From Nemopilema nomurai (taxonomy: Eukaryota; Cnidaria; Scyphozoa; Rhizostomeae; Rhizostomatidae), in the NCBI GenBank assembly GCA_003864495.1, contig ML133422.1, positions 2,721,601 through 2,785,600 of the forward strand: a stretch of 64,000 bases of DNA, read 5' to 3'. Under the pieces are notes generated by a model. That model did not search any database. It worked only from the letters and a program-made list of their open reading frames with translations, and was not told the DNA's origin. The translations under genes were made by a program, and so were the position numbers. Positions 47,901 through 62,400 of the stretch are shown here, one piece after another (positions within the stretch are counted from its first letter, which is position 1; each line of letters opens with the position of its first letter).

Positions 47901-50437
47901 AGTAGACCACAAACTACTTTCCTCGCCACTAATTTCATGTTATAATAAGAAAAAGGAGAAAATTGAGTGAAAGATATTGGATTGCCAGTTTTAAGGTTAT
48001 GGCTGAAAGACCTAAATAGGCGAGGTGTTTGTTTCAATATTTCAAGACTATTGAAGTTTATTAGTGAATTCTGACATTTGTGTATAAACAGATCCTTTGA
48101 AGAGCTCTCTCCACGTGCACATTTTTATTGTCTTAGGACAAATTATATTAAAGTGTTTCGAAGCAGCACTTTCGAAGGCTTCTTTACTGAAGATTGGGTT
48201 TTTAACCACAGAAATGATTGGGTTTATCGAAATCAGCAAAAAGTATTTTACAAGTTAAATATATAATAGGATGGGTCAATTTTTTTACCTTTGAAGCAGC
48301 TTTAATGAGATTTTTGTGGGTCGAATTCTAACGTGGGCAGGTATAAGCAAAATGTTCGCCAATTTTTTTTGCTTGGATTGCATCAATTCTAATTCTAATT
48401 TTGTCTTCGTGGCACTGCGAAGTAAACACAGACTCGCAAAATATTGTTTTTTGGCAAAATGGTGATCTGGAAGTAGAGCAGAAAGAGACTTTAGGCCCAT
48501 AAATTGCCACTTTATTACGTTTCCATAGCAACGCTTTTGCAAGTGTAGATTATTCTCCTGGCTGCTGTGAGTAAAGTGGAGAGGCAAGCGATTAAATCCT
48601 TGATATGCCTTCGAAGATTAAAAATGGGAATTTGGAGCTTACTTTTAGTAAAGGAGTTCTTTGTCTGAGTTCTGCATTATATTCACGAGTGAATTCCCGA
48701 TATTATCTTTGCCGGGTTAGTTCAACTCTTGATTCTTGTTGAGAGCAGTTTTCCTCTTCAAAGTCTCCTCTCTTTTAAACTTTTTTTGCTGCCTGCCAGT
48801 CAAAAATCCCCCTCGTAGATTGAATGTAAATGTGACTCAGGGGGGCTAAACATTGCCCCTTGACAACGCAAAATAGCCCAATTATCATTCCTGCAATTGT
48901 CATTTGGACAATTTTTAGGATGCAATTTTGTGTGTAGCAGAGATTGCAAATATCAGCTTAGATAGCTTTGTGAGTTGTGCTTGCATTTGAATGTGGGTAT
49001 TTATTTTGATCTTATGATTTGTGTTCATTCATAGACCAATTTAACACTCTTAATAAACTTTTATGTCTGATCGTGTTTGGTTCTATCCATATGCAATCAC
49101 CTTTATTCTGTTTTCGCCCATTCTTTATTGGTTACTTACACAGTTTTAAGGCTTTGTTTATCATTGCAATCCTTTACATCATTGATGTCCATTGGCAGAA
49201 ATTTTATGAATGGTCTTCACTTCTGCTTATTTGTATAGTACCAGCTAAAATAGGTGACAAATTTCTTCTCCAGGGAAACATGATTTGCAGGCAACGTGTC
49301 GACATTAAAGATGTTAGGGAAAAGTTTTAATAAGCACATTTAAAGTCATTAGACCGTCTATTGGGCACTTCACTTATCAATCTTTTGAAAGGTATTGATT
49401 TAAACACGATTTAACGGCCAAATTGATCGTCCAACGGTAGTCATGGAAATAATCACAGGAACTAATTAATTAAGCATTTAAAACTGATAACCAACTTATG
49501 TTCAACGGTATTTGGCCGCAAAATTTTGCTCTAATCGACAATTTATCTCAAAACCATTAAGCTGGAAGCTTAAACAGCGCGATACTGATTTTGAAGCAAT
49601 TTGCATTTCTCACTTTTGAATTTAACACCCGCCAGCTTGAGGCAGAAAGTTGCACACAGTTGGCATGGATTTCCAAACAATGTCATCTTTCTCAAGCCGT
49701 CAGTCAAGCTGCCACGCAGCAGCACCTCTTGTTCCCCGTCTTGAAATTGGAGAGACCCGCCACTTGAGACGAACAAAATCTTTTACGAAAGGACAAATTG
49801 TCTTCATAAAGATCTCTTAAGCATTGGAGGTCGTAATTTTGACAGTTTCCCAATGACCTCCGAGCAGTTTACTTCAGTTTGGGTGGTGTTAGTAGCAACA
49901 CTTTGCAGCTTCGATGCTACGAGAAAAGCTTGCGAATAAAAGACCTGCAAACTTATCTTTAAACTTTATGATACACCACATTGTTTCTTTTGCCTTTGAA
50001 GTTAAGGGCTTCTGTTTTGTAAAGAAACTGAACTGCCACGGTGTGCGTGAATGGGTTAAAGCAAATATTTCCACGCATTTGTTCGCTGCTTCAGAAATAT
50101 GACACTCAAGTATTAGATATCTGCGGCCACTTTCTGTTCAACGTTTGTATGTGACTTTTTGCAAGAAGACAAATGTCATTTAAAGTTGCTCATGTGTTTG
50201 ATCATAAAAAGCCAGTTGACTTGCATATCTTGCCAGACAGATGGGGTCAAGGACAGATTACTGAAAGCTACACAAAAGAAATAGGACCCCTTTGTCTCTT
50301 GAATTTTTGCGGGAAATTTGAAGCACGACATTAAATGATTAGGACGGCGAACAGCAATTGTTTACATACGTTAGGAGTCTAGCTGAAAAATTTCGTTGCT
50401 TGGCAAAAGCCGTCCCGCTCGTGGCGGATAAAGAAAA
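44955..50437. other. Region upstream of the pogo-type gene and KASH5-like gene
   Basis: Divergent spacer of 5.5 kb. A possible non-coding leader exon of the pogo-type gene ends near 46490 (CAATGCTCAAG then GTAATTT on minus). A MITE at about 47.4 kb is listed separately. A weak open frame at 49570-49776 (-) looks slightly protein-like but has no start context or domain. Nothing else is supported. Confidence 0.4.
47297..47557. mobile_element. 261-bp MITE with perfect 14-bp terminal inverted repeats
   Basis: Ends CAGGGCCGTAAATC and GATTTACGGCCCTG. Internal G-run (about 47324-47336) and C-rich stretch are also roughly inverted. No coding capacity; target-site duplication not clear. Confidence 0.65.
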
Positions 50438-53400
50438 ATGGAAAACTCATTAAATGGCGACTTCTGTGAATATGCTGTCGAGGTAATGTAAACTCCTTCA
50501 ATGTTGGATAATTTGTTTGTTTAAGAAAGCAAGGGTTGGCAAAGCTCTCCGCTACCTAAAACTAACGATTGTTATTTTAAGCTTATAACTAAGTTATACT
50601 TAATTTGATTATATTCGTTTGTTGGTATATGATGACTCGTGTTGATTTGCGGTAAGCTAAGTTGTGATTTAGCTTAGCTATTCGACATAAACATTTCACA
50701 GTGTTGCTGAGGCGGGCTTTCCATCTCCTCCTTTGAGTAATCGAAAGTTTGTATGTTGTATGAGGCGACACATTTCAAATAACGCTTTGCCTCTAAAATG
50801 TTTTGATCGTGAATTTTCTTCAAAACATCACAAAATACAGGCACCTGCCAGTTTGTCACCGCATATAATTTATTATTCGAAGTTTTCTTTGAAGTACTTT
50901 ATAACTAGAAAACTCTCAATTTGTGACTGAACTAGAAATGAATTAGAAATAACCGCCGACTGATTTAGGCAGAATTGACACAATCACTTCATTCATCATT
51001 AATAAGGGGGGAATTATTGGATTATTACTGACAACTATTGATACAGCATTTGAAATAACTCACAGCCTCTACTCTTGCTTTTCCTTCTAAAAACATTGTA
51101 TTTTGAGATTGAGTTTGTGTAAGGTTACTAACGTAAGGCACAAACAGCATCAATTTCTTTAACAAGGACTGGACTGTCATGGCTTTTCACATTTTCCATG
51201 CTAGTGTTTCCAATAGAAACAGTCTTTGCAAGATGATATGTATTTATGAAATTTAATATTCTTTTCACCTTTGCATTTAATTCAAAGCTAATCCTATGAT
51301 GCAGCTGTGTGTCAGATTGTTTGAAATAAGAAAATGTAGTTTTCCGTTAGATTTTGTATAAATTCTATTAATCTTCTACAAATTTTATTCAAACTAAGAA
51401 AATTTGAAATGAGTTCAAGGTCTTAGAGATTCCTCAGAAGGGGATAAAAGAAACAAAAACTCCTGTACTAGAATATTTATTTTCTTTCCTGTGGTCATAT
51501 ACACACTTCTTGGGGGTCATATGTGAAAGAAATGGGTTTCTTGTCCTTAGGATGGGAGATTTCCTGCAAAGCCATTTTTAGTAGTTTGCAAAGACCCAAG
51601 TAGCTATTTAAAGCAAACTTTTGTTTCTAGTAAAGTAATTGATGTTAATTCTTACTACATCCGTGACCAATCTGATGCTTTAATGCTGACCCAAAATAGT
51701 ATGAAATGGTATTTCTTTTTGAAGAAATACCAGGATTATAGATTCAAATTATTTTCAAATTGTTTGTACAAGAAATAATGCATGTCAATGGTTGTTTTTA
51801 AGTCTATTGGGTTTCCTATCTCAATTGTGAGAATTCTTTTGCTGTCTAGGATCTTTGATGTCTAGAAACAATTTTTCAATATCCACACTTTAGTTGAAAT
51901 GATTAACATATCCTGCTATTCCATATTCCTTAATGATGACATCACAAATCTCAAATGCTTTCAAATATTTTCATTTTCAATCTCTTCCATACTTGTTATA
52001 GTTTTCTGAAATCCAGATCTTTGATTGTTTTAATATAAGATTATTTTAATTATTTGATTCAAGGTTTTTCAAAGAATTCTTGGAAAAGGCAACAAGTCTA
52101 AAATGTAATCCAATCATGTATTAATCAACAGATAATTTTGTAATCTGCACTTAGAGCATTAAAAAGAGATTTCTGAAAGATAATACTGATAGAGAATCTT
52201 CATGATGGATTTGTTATTTTTCAATGCAATCAGTGGTTCTAATTACATTTATTTTAATGCAAAGATGTATTATGCAGACAGCTTTTTTCAATTTTAAACT
52301 TAGCTGTTAGACTATTTTAATTTATGTGGAAAAAATGCATTATGATATGTCACAGTAGCACACTGTTGTCCAAAAATTTTGATAGTTATTAAAAGTCCAA
52401 CTGTTTTTAAAACGTCACTCTCAGCTTTGAAAGCATTCTTAGTGAAGAAAATGTTCTTGTACATGGATCTTTCCTTAGCACGGAGGGGGAAAGGTTTCTA
52501 CATCCAGCAATCAGTTCCCGTTTGGTTGCGAGAATTCTTTGGTAGCCCCTTGTTAGCCTCAAAACTAAATAATGGAATACCAACATTGGAAGTGTGTGTA
52601 CTTTCCCATTGACTGCCTGAATCAATCTTGAACGATTTCTGCCCACTATGTTTGTTCTGTCTTTTTCTTATTATTATGAAATCAGCCCAGGCGTTTGTCT
52701 CTATACAGGTCATTGCACCATGGACAAAGAAAGCACTTTCTCTAGGGAAACAACAGATGGCTCTGTGCTTCTTCTGCGACAATCCTTTTCTTCCATGTAT
52801 TTTTGTGCGATCGGGTAAACTTTTGATTCACGAACACACGTGTGTTGCTTCTGTAATAATTGCTACTTGTATTTAGTGATAATTGGACTACGCTTCAAGA
52901 GAAAGGTGTCTCGATGAATTTCAGTTAAAAAAACGCTTCAGTTAAAACATCTAACTGGGCTTCCGCCACGAACTCAATCGATTGCTCGATCCAGCAACTG
53001 CGTCGATGTTTGACACCGTCCCTAACGTAGGCGTGTCCATTTATGTGGTTTTGACACATGGAACGGTGTCAGTGACAGGTCATTATTTCCCGGCCAGTGG
53101 TGTGGTTCTTTTCCAACATAAACGGCCGCGAATTTGTCCATGCTCTGAACAAGACATAAATTTACCACGATGTTCATGTTTGCTAATTGTCGGGGTGTCA
53201 TTTTGAAATTGATAAGAAGGTTCTTGAATCTGCTCTTTAGTGAGAGTTTGTGCACAACTTTCGGCCTAAGATGGAGGGCTCGAGAATCAATTTGAAATAT
53301 TGTGTTATATGCGAGTGATGTGCTAGCACATTTATGGTATGCTGCAAGCGTTTGTGGAATTTACTTCACAAAATCTGGCTGAATATCTCAATCTGCTACT

Positions 53401-56400
53401 TTTTTTTCGACTTTGTTCCCTGGGTCTAGGACATTTTCTGAACAAGACAGCTCTTGTTTTGTATGTGTCCCTCTCTTTCAGAATTTAAGATTAAGGTCCT
53501 TTTGCAGCTCACGAAGGCGCGCTAGCTCTACTTTTCTAAAACTATCGAGACTCATTGAAGTTGCCCTCTATACATTTGCACATAACCCCACTGTTCTAAT
53601 GTAACAAGATGCGTGCCTCTTACAAGCCTGTCATTTGCATGTCTGTTCGTTGAGAAATGTGCCCCCCTTTCGCAGTGTCTTCTTCCTACATCCATCTTAG
53701 AACAGATCCATTTTCCGATACATGATTCAGTTCTTTCTCCAGTTGTTTCCCACCTGATTGAGGCCGAGAACTGATATCGAGGTCGCCTAATCGATGTGAC
53801 GTCACTTCGCGCCGGTGCAATGTGGCGCATGCTCGCGCAGCTAGCAACCACAACACCATCTAGCACCAGCAAAAGTAAATCTCACGCTTTGTCTAATAGT
53901 CAGCATTTTTATGCTAATTCACTGCTTTTTGTTCTCGACCTGCAGCTCAAATTCGAGTAGGTTGCGAAATTTTTCAGTTGAACCTCGTTGCTTGGGTGGA
54001 AAGAGGACTTTTCAACGTGTACGTTGTGGACACCTTCGTAGGGCAGTTGCTTCAAGTTATAGTTTGATGACTGGGTCATGTTGGGATAAAGCAGTTGTCA
54101 TTTCCCATACCATTTATGCTTCAGTAATAGCCAACACCGAACTCTCTGCTTCCATTTTGATTAATCACATTCAACATTTAAGCCCTTCGATTTGTTAACA
54201 AATCAGTTCTTTCTTTTACAGAGCGACACTGAAAGCTTCGATGAATCGGAGGGAGAAGTTCTGTTAAGATCTGTTTTCGAATCATGTGACATCAGCAACA
54301 ACGGTAGAGTCAAAGTCTCCACATTACTCGATCACTTGCTCAAAGAGGCTGCTGCAGAGGACAACCCAAAGGTCAGAGTTCACTTACCGATGAAGACCTT
54401 GATTGCTATTCTTGACCTTCTGTGACCTTTCAGCTTGACTTGTGAACTTGAAAATCCCGTTACAACCGTATTGGTAAAGCTATGAGATTCGCAATGAAGC
54501 GTTTTTAACGACATACATTTTATTTTTGAAAGGCTGTTCATGTTCCTTCTAAGGTGAAAAACCTGACCAGTTTTATACTGTTTTAAGATCGGTCTTTTCT
54601 GAATGTTTTGCAGAAGCACGAGCAAAACTTACGAATGAATATACGAATTATAAAGTACAAAGCTTAAAACCGTTAACAACAAAAATTGATAATTTTAACA
54701 GTTTACAGAAGTTTTACATTCAATTTACATTCAAAATTATTATCATGTGCACGAAGTGTTCTTTTTGGATGATTTTCATCATACAAATACCAGGAATATG
54801 AAATTCGCAATTGTCATCAAACAATCCAATTGTCATGCAAACAGAAATTTAATTGAAAATTAACAAATCAATTTTATCATGGAGATTAAAACGTGTAGTT
54901 ATTGGAAATTTTTTGTAGATCATAGGTAAAAATGAGGTTAAGGCGTTTTGATATTGAGGAAAAACCAGAAAAAATGACTTCCATCTTCTGCTGCAGTTAT
55001 ATTTGAGGAGTGGCAATATATTTATGTTTTCTCAGTTCTATGATTCTAATGAATGATGTGGTTCTATGATATATGGTTCTATGGTAACTAATGATTTGTT
55101 TCTGATTTGATCTCAGCCCTCAAAAGTTTAGGTGCCAATATTTCTCCTATCCTTTATCTTACTTACCAAGCAATGTTTGGATTATTTTCAAACTGGATTC
55201 TATTTCGTGAAGTTTTCCAGGATAGCGCGTGGATTTACCGTTTCCTCGTTTATGTGATTAGATAGTGTACCATCTGCTTATTCAACTGGGCTGAGGCCTT
55301 TTTGGTTACACGGAGATTTGCAAATCGTTAAGCAAGTTGTTAGAGGAACACAATTCCCATGGAACTTTGAACGGCGAGAGGCACAAATTTACCACGATGT
55401 TTACTAATTGTCGGGGTGTCATTTTGAAATTTAAAACAAGGTTCTTGAATCTGCTCTTTAGTGAGAGTTTGTGCAGATCTTTTGGCCAAAGATTGAAGGC
55501 TCGAAATTTGAAATATTGTGTTACATGCTAGGTAATGTGCTAGCACATTTATGGTGCGTTGCAGGCGTTTGTGGAATTTACTTCACAAAATCTGGCCGAA
55601 TATCTCAATCTGCTACTTTGTTTTCGATTTTGTTCCCTGGATCTAGGACTTGTTTTGACCTTCATTACTGACCGTAGCCCCCTGTGTATTCCATTCGCCA
55701 TGCTTTGAATGCTCCTTTGCCACGTTAAAGATAAAATTATAGTCAACTGATGTCCGTAAAACTGCTATAATAAAGAAATGGTCATAGTACAATGGAACCC
55801 GTTTCAATAAGGTTTTGTTGTTTAAGAGCAAACAAATGTACAATGGAAGTAGCGTACACATTCACGTTTATATCCCTGGCGCTAAAGTTTTGTTGCTTTT
55901 CATATTTCTCGACGAAACAATGCCGTGAAGCTTTGAGCTAGAATGTTGTTGATACGCATCAAGTAAAAGATGGTATTCCTATTGTAGATTCTTGGCTATT
56001 TGGATGAGCTAGCAGTAATCTTAGATCCGTCTGGGAAGGACATAACGGTGGACAAGGAAATGTATAACAGCGGAATTCGTCTTTGGATTCAAAATGTCCA
56101 GTCGAGAAGGTAAGCTTATGTTGTATGCCTTTCTAGGGTTTTCAAAGGGTCCCACATATAATAGGAAACATCTTAAAGGGGAATCTCCCAAAGATGTCGT
56201 GTCCAATAGTTTAGATTTTAGACATGTGTTCTAAAGCTCCTTATTGTGGCAGTTTTTCACTAAAGTCTCTAATTGTCTCTACATTCCTTTAGAACTTGTT
56301 AAGGAAGATAATTCTTTTAAAAATCAAGTTGATGAAAACGTTATTTTGTGCATGCTCTACCAATAAAGCATGCTCTTGCAGAATCCTGGGATAGCATTCT

Positions 56401-59400
56401 CCCCACCGATTTCATTTTGCGTGTGAAAAATCTCATATTGCAAGTGAACAAAACGGTAATTCATGTCGAATCACTGTCACATGATATTAATGTCTTTACA
56501 AGGATCGCTGCTGGCTTTAAACTCCATAAAATGGGTTTTGAAGCTTGGTGTAGTCCTATTGAGTCAAAGTTTTCAGTGGAGTCGAATATGATGCAGCTGC
56601 TCTATGTTATTCCATGCCTCGTGCTAATTCTGAAAAATTTGAATAATTGCTTATTAAGAAGGATCACCAACAGCGGTTTCTGCGAACTAGCAAAATTGAA
56701 GCCATCTGCTCTTGCTCCCCTGTGTTCATAGACGATGAGGTATAATGGAGATAATATGCTCTCTTCCAACGGATTTGCGTCATAATTTGCCAAAGATCAG
56801 CTGAGTCTCGTATGCTCATCGCTTGCTTATTCGATCCTTGCTTATTAGCTGCACGCCAGTGTTGAATCACTTTTGTTTTTCTTCTGTCCAAATACTTGCC
56901 AAAAGTTGCTACAGTTTTTGTCTTTTTGTTTTGGAAATAATAATCTTTATCGTGCTTAGTTTGATCTTAAAACAAAGGGCTCTGCAAACATGGAGTAATT
57001 AGGTTTGACACTTGCTAGAACATTTTTGAAAATGCTTTATCATGTTTTATATTTCTGTTATCTTTACTATTGACACTCTAGTTTTACTCATTTGAATTTT
57101 TGCGAGCATTCGCCACGTGGTAATGCAAGCTCTTGAGCATTGTCCAGGCCAGGATTCTCTCTCTTAGCAAACTTCTGGTCATGTTTCCTTGAAATCATTC
57201 TTTGTTACAGCTCACTGCACGAGTTAAATGGCGCAAGCACCGCCAACCCCAGAGAAGTGTTAGATGAAGAGAGTCACGGGGTGAGATTGAAGTCAATTAT
57301 GTTTATTCATGTCAGATTATGTATATTTATGTCAGGTATATAAATTTATAATAATTGTTTATGACATTTTCCAATGGGCGGGAAGCATTCTAGCGATTAG
57401 ATTTCTCTTCGTTATGAAGTGTGGAGTTCAATAATTCAGTCCAACCTTTTTTCTCCTGCGTCTTTCAGGTTGTTTCAAAGAACCAATCGTAGTAACAGCA
57501 ATGAACTACCTTAGACTCGTTTCTTTGCAGGTGGTGTACCGGGGACGCGGTGAAGGAGATCAGAATCTACATTCCCTGACCAATGGTAGGTAAACCAGTT
57601 AGCCATGATATTCCGCCATTCCAATAGTTTTTACCAAGGTTTCTACGCTTGTCCCTTTCCTTCCTAATTAAACATCTGCGTGTTCAGCAGTTTTAATAAA
57701 AGTAACAAATCCCAATGTTGTTGTTTACCAATTAACTTAATTTAAATCCTCTACCTAGTAAAAACGTTTTTGTTTTCGCTCCGCACTCCAACTCCTAACA
57801 TGTCTATTTTCAGCCTCGTTAGAACGCTTTCCCAGCCTCGTATCATTCCATTTTCCTTAAACACGTGATCATGGCTTATATAGCATATTATATATCACGT
57901 GATCAACATGGCCATTCACGATAAGTGGATCCATATGCTGTTCTTTTTCCAGTTCAAGTCACGTCTCTTGTCTTCCATTTTGCCTATTAATTTCTCGCAT
58001 ATATTTCCAATGATATGTATTTCCAATGATATGTATTTCCAATGATATCTTACAACCAACAAAGTTATTCCTTCGACTTGTTCTTTGGTAGATCTAGAGA
58101 TAAGTGCCCATGTGCAAGTCACGCAGGCAGCGTTTTTGTTTCGTATTTTATGATAAAACTTGACTTTAATATTAATGTATATGCATTATTGATATCTAAC
58201 CTCAGTTAAGAGTCTATTGCGAAATTTCGTTTAGGTTTCACGGAAAATTCGTTGGATAATAGAAGCTTCTACAGTTCCGAATCTAGCAGTGAATGGCATA
58301 TACTGTAAGTCGATCTCTTGTGCCATTTTAAGATATTTTCATGATAATCTAGGTATCTAGAGCTTCATAGAAGAGCTGGTTCAAATGTTACGTATAGCAA
58401 TTTGTTATTTGCTAGCAAATGAAGGATGGCGATGGGCCAACGTACGCAGTTTCATTTCGCATTGCTCCAATCTCTAGACGATTTATTAGACGTGTCTGGG
58501 CATTCCGTCTGATTATTCTGGGCCAAGTATTAAAGAGAGAAAGGATGGAGCTTATGAAGATAGATGGCTTTTTGTTGAGAGTTAACCAAATTTCTTAGAC
58601 CCATTAGAAGGAATTTAGGGACTTAAAGTGTGGGGCCTAGCTTCCATTTGTAGCGGGATGCAAGCGGCAGCTTTTGCCTCGATGTTTTGATTCATTGAGT
58701 TGTTTTTGAATCATACTTCAATCTACTTTGTATTGTATACTTTCGAACCCTTATTTTGCGTCTGTCTAGTAACGATTGGAGAATTCATATTCCTTGTGAA
58801 TCTAAATGAGTTCCGTTTGTTGCTATTCATTTTGTTTTTGGAGTTACTTTAAAGTGAATTTGATTTGTGTCTTCTTCATAACCCTCTTTGATAGAGCATT
58901 TTCTTTCTTTGACCTCCGTTACAACATTCCCGTTCGTATATTGCTTTCTCAGAGAGAGGTCCCAGTCTGAAATCCTCGGTCGAATTCAAGATCTGCAAAC
59001 CACAAACAGAAAATTGGTGGACGAGAAAGCTAAACTACGATCACAGGTAGTTCATTTGTCATTCTTTGAAAAGATTTTCAAATTCAGTAAATGACGTCAC
59101 GATACACAAAATGTCGTGTGGAAGGCTTTTGCATCGAATTCTGTGAATAAATCAACACGTGATAACAGACCAGTCGGAGAACTAAATTGGGACCCTATCT
59201 TTTCCCACTTCCGATTATCCCCCCCCCCCTTTTACGATGTTCACCCAGGGGGTCTAATGACGGGGGTTGGTGGGCTTAGTTCGCCCAGCGATTATCGCGT
59301 GATTATTCAAGGCCTTTTTGTGGAGCTACTTCAATATGATTTCCGTAACTGTGAGCTTTTAGTTTGTCTTGTGAAATGGTCATACCCAGTCTTCTTGTAA

Positions 59401-62400
59401 ACGCGTGCCATGCATTTGAGAGAAGCATTGATTTATCTCATTTTCAAACCTGCTAATCGTTTGCTAGATTAGAGCGTAGGCTGGGAAAGGACTGAGATAA
59501 TCATAATCACTAGCGAAAAGCCGACGTTCGCTGTTTCAAGAGGCTCCAAAGATCATTAACAAGGAGGGGGCGTGCTTAGGAACTCGGCGGGGCTCTGACA
59601 ATAAAGGCCTTTTTCTTACGCTTTGAAGTAATCCCGAGAAAGCTTATTTCAATAATCATTACCTTAGAACCTGTAATGCTACGAGATTCACATTTGAAAG
59701 CTCTCGGGAGTGAAGATTGGAAAATCACGGATCCAAGTCGCAGACATGTCTTTGAATATTTTATACGTTGCGTGGGACCTCCAAGCTTCACGCATGCCGT
59801 CATCCTTCGTTATGCTCGTAGGCTCAAGTTTGGTCATGAACTTGAGTTTCTTTCTGCCTCCTACCCAAATGCCTTTGCGGCCGTTCAGCCTCCCAAAATG
59901 CAATTTTTATGACTCGTATGTTGCTGTGACGGCCTAAAGTTAACAGGGAAGCCATAATGGCGTGTGACCGTTCATTTGAAAAAAAATTGAATACTAATCA
60001 ATTAATCGTTTGCATTAATTCCTGAATTCATTTCATACGGTTCTATTTTTGACTGTTTTGCCTGTTTTGACTGTTGACTGTGTTCGACTCACATAAGTTC
60101 TGCATAAATTCTGTTTGTGGTAATTCATGGGCAGATTTCATCAAAAAAACGTCGAACCACTTCAACGCTGGTTTTTGTCTTACCTTCATACATCCAGGCT
60201 GAATCAAAAGCACCAATTAAAAATATACTCCTTTCGCAGGTTGACAATACGGAAGAGGTTAATTCGACGTTGCTGCAAGAAATTGCCGAGTTACAAAACA
60301 AGCTTAGCAGGTATGGGATCTCAAGGAACAATTTTCTCCACACATCAAACATTCTATTACATGGTATTCTATTCAGTGGGCTACAGAGATACCAAAAAGG
60401 CCTAATTTTCTTGTCTTTACTCAACGTTTTTGCTCCTAATTGATTTGAGCAAGTGCTTGTTGGTACAGAACTTCAAAATAGCCATAAATAGCGGAACCTG
60501 CTTTCGTTGTGATTTGAGAGAATCTAGCGACTTTCTCACTGTGAACCTAGAAGCACCTGCGAACTCTGCCTGGCGCGTGACAGGGACTTCTATCTCAGCG
60601 AACTTTGAACTTTCTAGAAGTTTCTGCGCTACCCTTAGTCAGCTAACAATAGAGCATCAAGCCATCTATCGGAACTACGTTTCCTAAACTAGCTTCTAAT
60701 TACGAGAGTCATAGCTCACGTACATAATACGCAGTTAGCAAAACTTTTGAGTGCACGTTCCCAGCAGAATTGGCACAATTAAAATACTTTTCTGTCCGAC
60801 ACTCCTCAGTGTATACAAACGTCAGAAAATGATCAAAGGTTGATATAAAAGTCAATCAGTATCTTAATTGATTGTTTATCAAATTTAACATTTCTTACTA
60901 GTAAACGAAGTTTCCCATTTCATGATAAATCGCTTCAAGCGAAGAAATTTAATTCCGGTAAAATTATGTTGTTACTGTTGCTTCTGTGACCAATATGAAT
61001 CATACAGGATGCAGGGCTCGTCAGATTTATGTTGGTAACCAAACCGTTTTAGGTATGACCAGCTTGTCGAGAAAAACAAATCGCTGGAGAAGGATTTTGA
61101 ATCAATGAAAAATAAAAGTGAGTGCATCTCTATGTCCTACAGTTTTTATGTTTTGTTTAGCTAGCTTCTTGATACATTGATTTTATGGTTGATGGGGAAG
61201 TTAAGCTTCCAAAGGTTTGTGGAGCTTGGAAGAAATAAGCCATTTGATTGTTTAGAGTGTGGCTTCCCCTTTTGAATCTGTATTGGAAACTAGCAAAGCA
61301 TCTTGCATGATTCGCTTTTGGAACTGTGCAGGCTATAAGCTGAGTTATATCAAGGAGAGAAATTACCATGAACAAGGGTGCTATATATTTTAATTGACAT
61401 CAAAAAGATTGCTTGAGGTAAAATGTCCAGGCGATGTCTTGCAGTTAACGAAAAATCTTTCTTTGAAAATACCCCAATTATAATAATTCTGCTATCAATG
61501 TGTTACTTGTAAAAATGACTTAACGTTAACTCTAGATATGGAAATTTATACCAGGGGAATCACCAATCTGGTCATTTCCTGTTTAACAACCAGGCCCACT
61601 GCAACCTTATTATTTTTCTAAAGATAAGAGCTAAGAAGCATAAACGCTATTGAATGTATCTATACCTGTGATCGCCCTGAAACAAATGTCCTTTTTGTTC
61701 TGCAAGCCCTACATCTTTTCAAAGATTCTGGCTAAGGCATATGAAATTCATATGAAAACGGAACAGTGTGAACGCAGCCTAGGGCCTAAACCAGCCGATC
61801 TCCTGCTCAGATATAATCTAAGCATTAATCAGGGCTCTGGTTCATGGCTTGACGGCCAATGATATCTTATCAAACTTTATGCCACGTATGGCAGTTGCCT
61901 TCAACAGTTAATAGTGTCCACACACATCGTTCTATGAGCTGGCAGTTCTCTTTCGTGAGAACGTTCTGCTAACACCAATTTGGATATTTCGTTGCGATTG
62001 AATCTTAGAAGAAAAACTTAAAGTAGTGAAACTAAAACCATATCGCAATTGAATGCCTAGTTAGGCCTACTCCACAAATATTTCGACGTTTTTCATCCCC
62101 GTTTGATCCTACGCTCTAAATGATTTTCTTGAAGATGAGTAACAGATGTCTATTGAAATGGATTCAAGCAAGAACAACCCAGTTTACTTGTCTGTCAAAG
62201 AAGATGCGCTTATCAGACAATTTTAAGCAAGTTTTGTCACCGCTGATTACCTAAGTGACGTGAAAATCGATGAAAAAATAATTGTCATTTCGTGGTACCT
62301 TTAGTCGTCCGCTTACTATCTTTACCTGGAAAGTACATTATGATTAAGGACCCCCTCAAAACCTACGCCACACCTTGTACATCATACTCTGTTGCCAATC

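Noticed and set aside
49570..49776. Minus-strand 68-codon frame with balanced composition
   Set aside because: No domain, no good start or splice context.
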